64,000 nucleotides of DNA, taken from positions 49,884 to 113,883 of the forward strand of contig NZ_NBYY01000022.1 of the NCBI RefSeq assembly GCF_002464935.1. Reading direction: 5' to 3'. Shown here in pieces: positions 9,111-19,556 of this stretch. Position numbers and translations under genes: made by a program. This DNA comes from Candidatus Enterovibrio escicola. GTDB taxonomy: Bacteria; Pseudomonadota; Gammaproteobacteria; Enterobacterales; Vibrionaceae. How positions within the stretch are numbered: the first letter of the stretch is position 1; each line of letters starts with the position of its first letter. The notes beneath the pieces were generated by a model. That model saw only the letters and a program-made list of their open reading frames with translations. It made no database searches and was not told the origin of the DNA.

Positions 9111-10120
9111 TTAAAAAAACTGCCATCGTCGCATTTTATTTGGTATTCGCAGTGGTTGGAAGTATGCGTTGGGTCTCTGGTAAAGTTGAAGAGTATGTGA
9201 ATGCACCAATAAGGAATGATAGCAACGTATTGTTTACTGTTCCTGAAGGGGCAAATTATCATTCAGTAACGGGTTATCTTGTGTCGGAAGGAATGGTAGA
9301 TTCGTCACAGTGGGGGCGATGGGCGACGAAAATATATCCGGAACTTACGTACATAAAAGCGGGCACCTATCAACTTGAGCCCAATATGCGAGTTGTCGAC
9401 ATCTTTTCGGTGTTTCGTGCTGGAAAAGAACACCAGTTTGCAATCACGTTTGTTGAAGGGAGTACATTTAAGGAATGGCTAGAGCTTTTGGCTAAAACTG
9501 ATTCGATTCGCCATGAAATGACCTCTTTAAGTGAATCTGAAATTGCTATGAAACTAGGATTGCCGTCGGAAAAAGGAGAAGGCTTATTCCTTCCGGAAAC
9601 ATATTATTTTGTGATGGGAGATAGCGATACTTCAATTCTTATCCGTGCATTAAAACAGTTGAATGCAGAGTTAGAATCAGCGTGGAAAGATCGTGCAACA
9701 GGGTTACCAATCAAATCAACATATGAACTATTGACGTTAGCATCTATCATAGAAAAAGAGACATCAGTGGAGACTGAACGTGGTAAAGTGGCATCCGTAT
9801 TTGTAAATCGCTTAAATAAGCGTATGCGACTTCAATCGGATCCTACTGTGATTTATGGGATGGGAGACAAGTACGATGGAAATCTTAGAAAGAAAGATTT
9901 GTGGGCACCAACACCATACAATACCTACGTGATTTTTGGTTTACCGCCTACACCAATTTCAATGCCAAGTAAAGCATCTATTATTGCCGCAGCTAATCCT
10001 GATAATACGCCTTATTTTTATTTTGTAGCTGATGGTCTAGGTAGACATAATTTCTCAACAACACTCACTGCACATAACCGTGCAGTCCGACAGTATCTGA
10101 AGACATTGAAAAATAAATGA
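9101..10120 (+). CDS. mltG: Endolytic murein transglycosylase MltG
   Basis: 339 residues (family about 340). An inner-membrane enzyme that cuts nascent glycan strands in the periplasm and so sets their length. One N-terminal membrane helix (about residues 5-22, [17 protein letters not shown]), then a LysM-like region, then the YceG catalytic domain with [17 protein letters not shown] (catalytic Glu) and [18 protein letters not shown], both strongly conserved. Start ATG at 9101 overlaps the end of pabC; its stop overlaps the tmk start (ATGA at 10117). No defects. Confidence 0.94.
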   Translation: MCVIKKTAIVAFYLVFAVVGSMRWVSGKVEEYVNAPIRNDSNVLFTVPEGANYHSVTGYLVSEGMVDSSQWGRWATKIYPELTYIKAGTYQLEPNMRVVDIFSVFRAGKEHQFAITFVEGSTFKEWLELLAKTDSIRHEMTSLSESEIAMKLGLPSEKGEGLFLPETYYFVMGDSDTSILIRALKQLNAELESAWKDRATGLPIKSTYELLTLASIIEKETSVETERGKVASVFVNRLNKRMRLQSDPTVIYGMGDKYDGNLRKKDLWAPTPYNTYVIFGLPPTPISMPSKASIIAAANPDNTPYFYFVADGLGRHNFSTTLTAHNRAVRQYLKTLKNK

Positions 10121-10749
10121 ACGGGAAATTTATTGTAGTTGAAGGCCTAGAGGGCGCAGGAAAAACAACGGCGATTAAGAAGGTGATTGATACGCTGAAG
10201 GAATATGGTGTTACCGATATCGAAACTACTCGGGAACCGGGTGGTACTCCACTGTCTGAACAAATACGGTCTTTGTTGAAAAAAGGTCATCCTGATGAAT
10301 TGTTGACAAATATGGCAGAGTTACTACTGTTCTACGCAGCGCGTATTCAATTGGTTGATAATGTGATTAAACCTGCAATCAAACGTGGAATAACGGTGGT
10401 AGGTGATCGTCATGATATGTCTTCTCAAGCATACCAAGGTGGTGGTCGCGGTTTCGATCAAACGCTAATGATGGGCTTACGTGATACTGTGTTGGGAGAT
10501 TTTCGCCCTGATTTTATCATTTATATGGATATTGATCCTGAATTGGGTTTATCGCGGGCGCGGGCGCGTGGCGAGCTAGACCGTATTGAGAAAATCACAC
10601 CAGACTTTTTTCTTCGCACACGTAAGCGCTATTTAGAGCTGGCTGAATTGGATGATAACGTAGTTGTTATTGATGCGTCACAAACAATTGAAGATGTTGC
10701 AAATGACATTCAAACTTCCTTGTATATCTGGTTGGAAAATGCAAGCTAA
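10117..10749 (+). CDS. tmk: Thymidylate kinase
   Basis: 210 residues. Phosphorylates dTMP to dTDP for DNA synthesis. Walker [10 protein letters not shown] at residues 9-17, the DR motif in [17 protein letters not shown] (about 95-111) and the LID arginines in [12 protein letters not shown]. Starts within the ATGA overlap with mltG, and overlaps holB by 11 nt. One residue of note is His after DR in DRHD, where many Tmk have DR(Y/W); I regard it as natural variation. Intact. Confidence 0.95.
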   Translation: MNGKFIVVEGLEGAGKTTAIKKVIDTLKEYGVTDIETTREPGGTPLSEQIRSLLKKGHPDELLTNMAELLLFYAARIQLVDNVIKPAIKRGITVVGDRHDMSSQAYQGGGRGFDQTLMMGLRDTVLGDFRPDFIIYMDIDPELGLSRARARGELDRIEKITPDFFLRTRKRYLELAELDDNVVVIDASQTIEDVANDIQTSLYIWLENAS

Positions 10750-11701
10750 TGTATTTCCATGGCATGCTGAAACGTGGCAGCATTGGAAAACATTGCTTGG
10801 GCAGAAAAGTCTGCACCATGCCGTATTGTTAGCATCACCAAAAGGTAGCGGAAGATTAGCGCTTGCAGCCATGCTTGCAAAGACAATCTTGTGTAAAAAC
10901 GGATCCCAAGAACCTTGTGGCGTCTGCCATAGTTGCGAACTTTTTGTTGCTGATACTCATCCTGACTTCCATTTGGTCAAGCCAGAGGCTGAAGGAAAAC
11001 AGATTTGTGTTGATGCGTTGAGAGCTGTCAACCACTATGCATGGAAAACCTCCCAGCTAGGCGGACGGCGTGTTATTTTAATCCAAGACGCTGATCATCT
11101 GGGAGAAGCTGCTGCAAATACTATTTTGAAAACGTTAGAAGAACCCCCTTCAAGTTGTTACTTTATTTTGGTTGTGGCATCTATGAACACTATGTTGCCA
11201 ACTGTGGTTAGCCGTTGTAATAAATCGAGACCTAAGCAACCCAAAGAAGACTTCGTTAAACGCTGGGTAGAAAGCGAATTATTTCAGTCAGTACCAATAC
11301 AAGTTATTCGCATTAATCGTGGTGCGCCGTTAGCAGCAAAAGCCTTTATAGAAAACGGCAATGTGACTATCCATGAGGCATTGATGGATGCGTTTGCAGG
11401 TTATCTTGAAAATAAGCAAGGTATGTTTATCTTGACTGAAAAACTTATCAAAACAAGTGGAAATGGTTTGCAGTGGTTAAGTTTTCTACTTCTCGATGTG
11501 ATGAAATTACAGCAAGCAACCAACGAAGGCTTGGTTCACTGTGAATCATTATCGTTAGTTGAGAAAGTTAGTTACACTATCTCTTCATCCCTTGTTATTC
11601 GTCAGTTAATGGCACTGAACAAGATGAAAGCGCATTTAACTAGAAATTTGGGGCTTAATAATGAACTGATGATCAGCAACTGGTTGAGTGACTTCCAGTG
11701 A
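10739..11701 (+). CDS. holB: DNA polymerase III delta-prime subunit
   Basis: 320 residues from the ATG at 10739 ([16 protein letters not shown]); the frame is open upstream to 10664 but that part lies in tmk and has no HolB counterpart. Delta-prime is the stator of the clamp loader that opens the beta sliding clamp. Visible: degenerate P-loop [10 protein letters not shown], the zinc Cys cluster [15 protein letters not shown], the [20 protein letters not shown] segment and the VVSRC (SRC) motif near 165. Length is near the usual 320-335. Overlaps tmk by 11 nt. Confidence 0.93.
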   Translation: MQANVFPWHAETWQHWKTLLGQKSLHHAVLLASPKGSGRLALAAMLAKTILCKNGSQEPCGVCHSCELFVADTHPDFHLVKPEAEGKQICVDALRAVNHYAWKTSQLGGRRVILIQDADHLGEAAANTILKTLEEPPSSCYFILVVASMNTMLPTVVSRCNKSRPKQPKEDFVKRWVESELFQSVPIQVIRINRGAPLAAKAFIENGNVTIHEALMDAFAGYLENKQGMFILTEKLIKTSGNGLQWLSFLLLDVMKLQQATNEGLVHCESLSLVEKVSYTISSSLVIRQLMALNKMKAHLTRNLGLNNELMISNWLSDFQ

Positions 11702-11745
11702 TAGCATACCATACACATCTTTAAAGATGTATCGGAGTTAACAAC

Positions 11746-12522
11746 GTGTTAGTCGATTCGCATTGCCATCTCGATAAATTGGATTACGATAATCTGCATT
11801 TAGGTCTTGCAGAAGTGATTATGAACAGCAAAAAATGTGGTGTGGATTACTTGTTATCAGTAGGACTGACCCTGCACAGTTTTCCAGCCATGATAAATTT
11901 GATTCGTCCATATAAAAATGTGTTTGCTTCGTGTGGTGTACATCCTCTGAATATAGAAGAAGGTTTTGATTTCAAGAAACTAAGAGAATTTTCATCGGAT
12001 GAGCGTGTGGTGGCAATTGGCGAAACTGGTCTGGATTACCATTACCAACAAATACATGCTAAAAAGCAACAAGAGATATTTCGTCAACATGTTCGTCTTG
12101 CGGTTGAAGTGAATAAGCCGTTGATCATCCACACCCGAATGGCACGTAAAGATACGTTGTGTATTCTTAGTGAAGAAAATGCAGAAAAAGTAGGTGGTGT
12201 ATTACATTGCTTCACTGAAAATTACGAAATGGCAAAAGCTGCGATCGAGTTGGGTTTTTATATCTCGATCTCTGGGATCGTAACATTTAATAAAGCCTCA
12301 GAGTTAAAGGAGGTTGTTCGGCGCCTTCCACTTGAGAGATTGTTGGTCGAAACGGATTCACCGTATCTTGCTCCGATCCCATACAGAGGGAAACAAAACC
12401 AACCCTCCTATGTTCGTGTGGTGGCTGATTACGTAGGGTTGCTTAAAGGTGTATCAGGGAATGAAGTGGCTAGGGTGACCTCAATAAACTTCTTTAATCT
12501 TTTCTCAACAGCTTCTCGTTGA
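11746..12522 (+). CDS. TatD-family metal-dependent nuclease (YcfH)
   Basis: 258 residues, TIM-barrel hydrolase. Members have 3'-5' exonuclease activity on DNA/RNA; the exact role of the YcfH branch is not settled. Metal ligands visible: DSHCHLD at residues 3-9, GETGLDYH near 91-98, HTR in PLIIHTRMARKD, HCFTE, and TDSPYLAP near 204-211. Start is GTG at 11746 with CGGAG 9 nt upstream; this gives the standard N-terminus. In E. coli ycfH is followed by ptsG; here the downstream DNA is IS30 debris and ptsG lies 21 kb away on the other strand. Confidence 0.93.
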   Translation: MLVDSHCHLDKLDYDNLHLGLAEVIMNSKKCGVDYLLSVGLTLHSFPAMINLIRPYKNVFASCGVHPLNIEEGFDFKKLREFSSDERVVAIGETGLDYHYQQIHAKKQQEIFRQHVRLAVEVNKPLIIHTRMARKDTLCILSEENAEKVGGVLHCFTENYEMAKAAIELGFYISISGIVTFNKASELKEVVRRLPLERLLVETDSPYLAPIPYRGKQNQPSYVRVVADYVGLLKGVSGNEVARVTSINFFNLFSTASR

Positions 12523-13017
12523 GAGACTACCATCAATGATGAATTGAGTAGAAGTGCTGTTTAGAGAGGGGCTTAATCTTATAAGACTGTAGTTTATAGC
12601 CTTTTGCACATGTCGTACCTGAATTCAGATCTGAAGTACGATACTTTCTAATCAAGCATACTAATGCTATTTTTTTAAAAAGAACTGCAGGCTACTTAAA
12701 CCCTAAATATTTCTTAGGCCAGTGATTGATCCTTTCTTGAGTGAAGGTAATTTCTTCATCTGTGACTATTCTTAAGTTTGTCCTTTTTTGATATACCATC
12801 TCAGCAGTCCATCAGTATTTTATTTGCCCCTAGTTCCCATGAAGAGCAGGGGGAAAAGTGAAGTTCAACATCCAAATCTTTTTCTGTATTTTTATACTGA
12901 GCGCATTTTCGACCATTATCCGCTATAATCACACGGCCATACTCTTTGTATGGCATCAGTAAATCAATTGTCGCTAAGGTTATAATTAACTACTAATTTC
13001 GATACCACTTTTCAATT
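12523..13017 (-). pseudogene. IS30-family transposase C-terminal relic and end
   Basis: Read on the minus strand (about 12680-12990): ADNGRKCA, HFSPCSSWELG, a broken region like GTDF..DEEI, LHSRKDQSLA and EIFRV.VAC. These match the catalytic D(N)G, the S-W-(E/Q)-(R/L)-G block and the C-terminal RPRKCLGF...PA block of IS30 DDE transposases, with stops and frameshifts. About 12610-12640 carries CCTGAATTCAGATCTGAAG, an inverted end that recurs diverged near 46497 and 25608, so it is probably the IS30 terminus. Nothing else recognisable in this 490-bp gap after tatD. Confidence 0.65.
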
Positions 13018-13240
13018 TAACATTCTGTGCATAAGAAATGAACTAAATGCCAAACTCGTAATCTGATCGTTTCAAACAAATTATCAGTCGCAAAAGGACG
13101 TTAGCATGAATAATTCAGACGCTGGCTTCACATATATCGACGATGATCAGATCATTTTATCAATTTTATTTTCGTGATGTTAAGACGTGTTACACGAAAT
13201 TTGTCTACCGTCACCTAACAGATAAATTCTCTGATAAGCA
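13018..13240 (+). mobile_element. IS982-family (diverged subfamily B) 5' fragment
   Basis: Starts TGTGCATAAGAAATGAACTAA and, after the leader GTCGCAAAAGGACGTTAGC, encodes MNNSDAGFTYIDDDQIILSI then DVKTCYTKFVYRHLTDKF in a broken frame. It resembles the common IS982 N-terminus but differs consistently in the leader (GTCGCAAAAGGACGTTAGC) from the common subfamily; copies at 29697 and 58620 share this type. A 5' relic only. Confidence 0.6.
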
Positions 13241-13311
13241 CAGCTCTCGCCATATATACTGATTTAAAGATTTCTTCCGCACTTCTAATCTTTTATTATA
13301 ATAAATGGTTA

Positions 13312-14352
13312 TTACTTACTATAAAGGTTATTTTCTTGCTCTTGTACTCGAATGAATGTGGTTCGTTTTGTTAGTTCTTTTAGCTTTGCTGCACCAACAT
13401 AAGTGCAAGTCGAACGCACACCACCAAGAATACCAGACATTGTATTGTGTACAGAGCCCCGGAATGGAAGTAGTACGGTTTTTCCTTCAGCTGCTCGATA
13501 TTTGGCAATGCCACCCGAGTGTTTCTCCATTGCAGATTTTGAGGACATACCATAAAATTTCATGAATGTTTTGCCATCTTTCTCAACTAGTTCACCACCA
13601 CTTTCCTCGTGACCTGCTAACATACCACCCAGCATCACGAAATCTGCACCGCCACCGAATGCCTTAGCAACGTCGCCCGCACATGAACAACCACCATCAC
13701 CGATAATTCGACCACTTAGACCGTGAGCTGCATCAGCACACTCAATGATTGCTGACAATTGTGGATAGCCTACACCTGTTTTAACACGTGTAGTACATAC
13801 AGAACCTGGGCCAATGCCAACTTTCACGATATCTGCACCAGCAAGGATAAGTTCTTCAACCATGTCACCCGTAACAACGTTACCTGCGATGATCACTTTA
13901 TCTGAAAACGCTTCACGTACTTTACCAACATATTTAACTAGATGTTCTGAATAACCATTAGCAATATCCACACAAATGAAAATCAGTTCATCCGACAATG
14001 CCATCACCCTCTGTGTTTTCTTAAAATCAGCTTCAGATGTGCCAGTTGATACCATCACGTTATTTAGGGTTTTTGCCTCTGATTTAGCAACAAATGTGAT
14101 CCAATCATCCACAGTGTTATGTTTGTGGATTGCCGTCATACAATCATGCTCAGCCAGTGCTTTAGCCATATTAAAAGAGCCGACAGAATCCATATTTGCA
14201 GCTATCACTGGTACACCAGACCATTGACGCTTGCTGTGTTTGAATATAAAAGTACGGGTTAAGTCGACTTGGGATCGGCTTTTTAGATTAGAACGTTTCG
14301 GGCGAAACAATACATCTTTATAACCCAGTTTCAAGTCTTGCTCGATACGCAT
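13312..14352 (-). CDS. guaC: GMP reductase
   Basis: 346 residues, the length of the E. coli GuaC type. Reduces GMP to IMP with NADPH, recycling guanine nucleotides to the purine branch point. Visible: N-terminal [12 protein letters not shown], the catalytic loop [20 protein letters not shown] with Cys near 186, [20 protein letters not shown] phosphate-binding region and FRGSVHNTM. Unlike IMPDH there is no CBS insertion. Transcribed opposite to the fab operon, flanked on its 3' side by IS982-B debris and upstream by an inverted-repeat element. Intact. Confidence 0.95.
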   Translation of the reverse strand: MRIEQDLKLGYKDVLFRPKRSNLKSRSQVDLTRTFIFKHSKRQWSGVPVIAANMDSVGSFNMAKALAEHDCMTAIHKHNTVDDWITFVAKSEAKTLNNVMVSTGTSEADFKKTQRVMALSDELIFICVDIANGYSEHLVKYVGKVREAFSDKVIIAGNVVTGDMVEELILAGADIVKVGIGPGSVCTTRVKTGVGYPQLSAIIECADAAHGLSGRIIGDGGCSCAGDVAKAFGGGADFVMLGGMLAGHEESGGELVEKDGKTFMKFYGMSSKSAMEKHSGGIAKYRAAEGKTVLLPFRGSVHNTMSGILGGVRSTCTYVGAAKLKELTKRTTFIRVQEQENNLYSK

Positions 14353-14485
14353 TTGTATTTCCTTATCAAATCAGACATGCTATTTTGGATGTTGATCATG
14401 GTATCTTTTGCTATTGGCGAATAACACACAAAGTGCGTCATGTTGCCAACAGAAAACTGGAGTGTAATTTGGTATATACTCCGAT

Positions 14486-14757
14486 TATATCAAAATAACT
14501 TGAAGATGCTAGGTTGCAAAAGTTATCAGTTTATCCAATTCGACGTAAATCCTCAGTATGGATTAATTAGTTTGTTTCACGGGATGTTAACGATTAAAGG
14601 AGCGTACCGCTGTCCTCCCCTAGGACGAGTTTGCCGACGTTATTCTCAGTGTTATACCTCTTCGATATAACTCACTACCCCTACATAATGGATGCTTTTA
14701 TCATTACCCTCAGTAAAGCTCGCTGAGACCTGCATCTTCAAGTTATTTTGCTATATT
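14486..14757. repeat. Miniature inverted-repeat element upstream of guaC
   Basis: TATATCAAAATAACTTGAAG continuing GATGCTAGGT at the left is matched, inverted, by ACCTGCATCTTCAAGTTATT continuing TTGCTATA at the right, giving ends of about 27 bp with two or three mismatches about 270 bp apart. The interior encodes nothing recognisable (a short open frame at 14440-14670 has no family features). A second diverged copy follows at 14918. The form is that of a non-autonomous element. Confidence 0.6.
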
Positions 14758-14917
14758 TAGCATTATAGCCACATTAATTTTATTAACAAGACTGATAAAA
14801 TGGAATTTGTCCTGTTACCTTTTGCTTATACATACCCCTATCAACCTGATATTCCTTACTATTATGTTTCACACTCCGATTATACATTGGTTAAAGTTCC
14901 TACCTATACAATTTTAT

Positions 14918-15100
14918 ATATACCAAAATAACTTGGAGATTATGATTGAATAGGTCTTCAATACGTTCAGTTCGGTGCAATTCATCATAGGAATAATCAG
15001 TTTATTTTACGGAGTTTTAACGACTAAATTGATGTACTAATTACCTTCTCGTAGGGCAAGTTTTATGACGCCACACTAGGTGTTATCCCTATTTAAAGGG
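14918..15100. repeat. Second, diverged copy of the miniature element (partial)
   Basis: Starts ATATACCAAAATAACTTGGA and continues with the same order of blocks as the copy at 14486: TTCGGTGCAATTCATCATAG against TTCGACGTAAATCCTCAGTA, then AATCAGTTTATTTTACGGAG against AATTAGTTTGTTTCACGGGA, CGACTAAA against CGATTAAA, and TAGGGCAAGTTTTATGACG against TAGGACGAGTTTGCCGACG. The right end is lost where an IS5 copy begins. Confidence 0.5.
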
Positions 15101-15102
15101 AT

Positions 15103-15962
15103 TTTTTTCCAAATATCTGAACTAATCGTAATTCCTATGATCAAATGATCATAAAGTTAAGCGGGAGGTGATGATGTAAAATAGAAAAACCAAGCACAAG
15201 ATCAGCAACTGGAAACAATATTAAGTAAGCATTCGTAAACCGTGGCTCAGTGACTTTTTGGATAGACGTCCTTGCTATTAAGGCATGGGATTTTCTAAGA
15301 CATTACGGTCATAATGAACGTGAGTTTATATTTTCAGATGCTGCGATTGAAACGGCAGTGATGGTGAAAGGTACTTTCAAGATCCCACCTCGTGGATTAA
15401 AAGGCTTTCTAAATTCTGGTTTTACGTTGCTGAATGTTCCGCTGAAATCCCCTATAATACACTTACACTTGCATTAGTCATGCGGTCGAAGACCGTAGAG
15501 GTTAAGTACCGTTTACCGAGGCGAGGAGCAGTCATCCACGTCGTTATTGATACCATAGGCCTAAAGGTATACGGCGAAGATAAATGGAAAACGCGTAAAC
15601 ACGGTAAGGAGAATTAGCGTATCTGGCGCAAACTTCATATTGCCGTTGATATGTCTACTCATGAGGTTCTTGCTGCAGAAGTTAGCCTAGTGTCTGTAGG
15701 GGATAATGAGGTTTTATCTACATTGATTAATCCATTACGACGAAAGATACAGCAAGTGAATGCTGATGAAGCCTATAACACAAGAGTCTGTTACCATGTA
15801 CTGAAGAACAAAGGAATAACGCCTAGTATCCCACCTCGAAGCAATGCGGGGTACTAGGAGGAAGGGTATCCTATAAATGAAGCTATAAAGGCGTTGAAAG
15901 ATAACAAACTGGCGGAGTGGAAAAAAGATTGGGATTAGTGCGTTATAGACCTGATCTAATCA
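15103..15962 (+). mobile_element. IS5-family (IS903 group) defective copy
   Basis: From the end AAATATCTGAACTAATCG to the end GTTATAGACCTGATCTAATC. Broken transposase pieces in order: SVTFWIDVLAIKAWDF (15250), FSDAAIETAVMVKGTFKIP, PLKSPIIHLHLH, then VKYRLPRRGAVIHVVIDT, MSTHEVLAAEVSLVSVGDNE (15651), PLRRKIQQVNADEAYNTR and PPRSNAGY. These are the DDE transposase of the IS903 group of IS5 (INRGSLTFWID type). Stops split it and about 200 bp near the 3' end is missing, so it is not autonomous. An IS982 copy abuts directly on the right. Confidence 0.8.
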
Positions 15963-16690
15963 ACCTAAGATCTGTATAAGCGCTTTCTTATCAAGCCAAA
16001 TCATCTTTATGCTCGATTTGGGATATGTTTTTTAGTTAGTCAAAAACGGTTCCAATAATAAATTGTTTCTAGAGCATCAGGAGATTCCAAAGTTTCATCA
16101 TTTTGGGTTTCAAATTATTTTTCATACCCGTTATAAGGTGTCACTCGATTGTCTGCGAGTTTCCGCTCCAATGGACCGGAGATATAACCTTTATCTCCGT
16201 AAAACTACCCCACCATTCCTTTTTCTTGCTTCGTGGTACCTTTAAAAACTTGATATTTGAGAATGCGTAGGTTATGACAAACCTGTATTTTTGACGAAGC
16301 AACGAAGGCAATCCATGATGGTTATTGAGGTAAAAGCAAAGTGGAACCAGAACACCTTGCGCATTGGCGTGTAGCTGATTAATTCAGAAAATTCGTTGGT
16401 GAGGCAGAGGAAACAAAGTGGATGTAATAGGTTTTAAGGTCTTGATACCCTGATTGATGGAAAGTTATCATTATCGTTATCACTTCGCTTACGGAGAGGT
16501 GCGAAAGTTTATGTCTTTGTTTGATACCGAGAAAATTAGGTGTTTTGCCATGCCGGGAGGTAAATCTGGCAGAAGCCGTCGACATCGACGAAAATAGCGT
16601 CTAAGTTATGCATGCCCAAGTCCTTATGAAGACGATAGTTTTTTCAAACGATCAGATCGAGACTTGGGCATTTAGTTCATTTCTTATGTG
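15963..16690 (-). mobile_element. IS982 defective copy, left arm of the gapA inverted pair
   Basis: Minus-strand IS982: 5' end at 16690 (GAGCTGCACATAAGAAATG), transposase remnants MSTASARFTSRHGKTPNFLG (16379-16585) and later blocks, 3' end at 15963 (AACCTAAGATCTGTATAAGC). It carries specific damage: a frame break before MSTASARFTSR, SSASPTNFLN replacing the normal CRYLTNEFPE, and a deletion of about 100 bp near the 3' end. The same SSASPTNFLN and N-terminal defects occur in the inverted copy at 18168-18988, with only a 6-bp indel between the two first segments, so they are recent duplicates. Confidence 0.8.
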
Positions 16691-18072
<1,382 letters not shown>

Positions 18073-18167
18073 GACCGTTCTAGATTTTCCTTAAAGGCAA
18101 TGAATAACAAAAGGCGAATGATTAGTCATTCACGTTCTATTAAGAATAGAACATAGATCTTAAGTTA

Positions 18168-18988
18168 ACCTGAGCTGCGCATAAGAAATGAACTAAATGC
18201 CCAAGTCTCGATCTGATCGTTTGAAAAAACTATCGTCTTCATAAGGACTTGGGCATGCATAGCTTAGACGCTATTTTCATCGATGTCGACGGCTTCTGCC
18301 AGATTTACCTCCCGGCATGGCAAAACACCTAATTTTCTCGGTATCAAACAAAGACATAAACTTTCGCACCTCTCCGTGAGCGAAGTGATAATGATAACTT
18401 TCCATCAATCAGGGTATCAAGACCTTAAAACCTATTACATCCACTTTGTTTCCTCTGCCTCACCAACGAATTTTCTGAATTAATCAGCTACACGCCAATG
18501 CGCAAGGTGTTCTGGTTCCACTTTGCTTTCACCTCACTAACCATCATGGATTGCCTTCGTTGCTTCGTCAAAAATACAGGTTTGTCACAACCTACGCATT
18601 CTCAAATATCAAGTTTTTAAAGGTACCACGAAGCAAGAAAAAGGAACGATGGGGTAGTTTTACGGAGATAAAGGTTATATCTCCGGTCCATTGGAGCGGA
18701 AACTCTCAGACAAGCGAGTGACACCTTATAACGGGTATGAAAAATAATTTGAAACCCAAAGTGATGAAACTTTGGAATCTCCTGATGCTCTAGAAACAAT
18801 TTATTATTGAAACCATTTTTGACTAACTAAAAAACATATCCCAAATCGAGCATTCTCGGCACCGTAGTTGTATTAGATTTATGGTTAACTTACTGGAAGG
18901 GTTTATAGCGTATTCATTTCAACTAAAGAAACAGAGCATCAAAAGAGCTCGACTTGATAAGCAAGCGCTTATGCAGATCTGAGGTTAA
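18168..18988 (+). mobile_element. IS982 defective copy, right arm of the gapA inverted pair
   Basis: 5' end AACCTGAGCTGCGCATAAG at 18168, 3' end CTTATGCAGATCTGAGGTT near 18988. Contains MSTASARFTSRHGKTPNFLG (18283-18483), matching the left arm except for two codons. The 3' part retains an opposite-strand frame (18617-18799) differing from its partner at 16063-16245 by only two residues out of 60. It has the about 100 bp of 3' sequence missing from the left arm. Frameshifts make the transposase non-functional. Confidence 0.8.
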
Positions 18989-19556
18989 TTTATTCTTCTC
19001 ATTATAATTCTTTGTGGCGTATCCTTATACGCCATACATCCATGATAACCCTTCACCGCCCTCTTCCTAGTGTTATATATGCGCACAATATGAGAGACTC
19101 TCGGATGGTGCATGGTAACATATCACCTTCAGCATGCCTGATGAGTTCAGGGAAATATTTCGTAATAACAGCTGGCTGCTATGCCAGTTATTTAACTTTT
19201 ATGGGCATTTCTTGTTCAGTTATGCCGATAAAAAACATATCTATATCTGTATCTTCTGCGCATTGAAAATCTACAGGAAAAGCTTAACCTCCACCTTCCC
19301 TTGTTTGTTATTTTAGGGGATAAGAAAACAGACAAAGGGAAGCTAATCTTTTTCAAAGTAAAAACCTCTCTTATACAGTTTTGAGGTTACATTATGAATA
19401 CAAATTCTTATCACAAAAGGAAAATTATCGAAGATAACAAATAATTCAACCACGCAAATTGATCAGTTTCTACTAGTCTTAAATGAGTACGGATATGAAA
19501 GCGACTGCGCAAAAATCCTTACTCATTGTTAACAGTACGATTGAGGGGGAAGGAGC
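18989..19556. other. Spacer upstream of prkA with a possible gene relic
   Basis: No intact gene. The minus strand (about 19040-19270) reads DIDMFFIGITEQEMPIKVK, stops, then QPAVITKYFPELIRHAEGD and MLPCTIRESLILCAY; this has the composition of a real but broken protein gene that I cannot name. A long hairpin follows at 19295-19354 (separate entry). 19382-19556 is AT-rich leader of prkA. GGGGGAAGGAGC directly precedes the prkA ATG. Confidence 0.4.
19295..19354 (+). terminator. Hairpin with T tract upstream of prkA
   Basis: CTTCCCTTGTTTGTT (19295-19309) pairs with AACAGACAAAGGGAAG (about 19327-19342) with one bulge and G-U pairs; loop about 17 nt; followed by CTAATCTTTTTC. Terminator-like on the + strand although the loop is long. 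With no gene directly upstream it is either the tail of a lost gene or a leader structure of prkA. Confidence 0.5.

Noticed and set aside
2833..9262. Many antisense ORFs of 60-125 codons inside plsX, fabH, fabD, fabG, acpP, fabF and pabC
   Set aside because: They lie opposite strongly conserved genes, have no ribosome-binding sites and no family motifs; they are shadows of coding bias.
10664..10738. Upstream extension of holB into tmk
   Set aside because: Residues encoded there match nothing in HolB; the ATG at 10739 restores the standard start.
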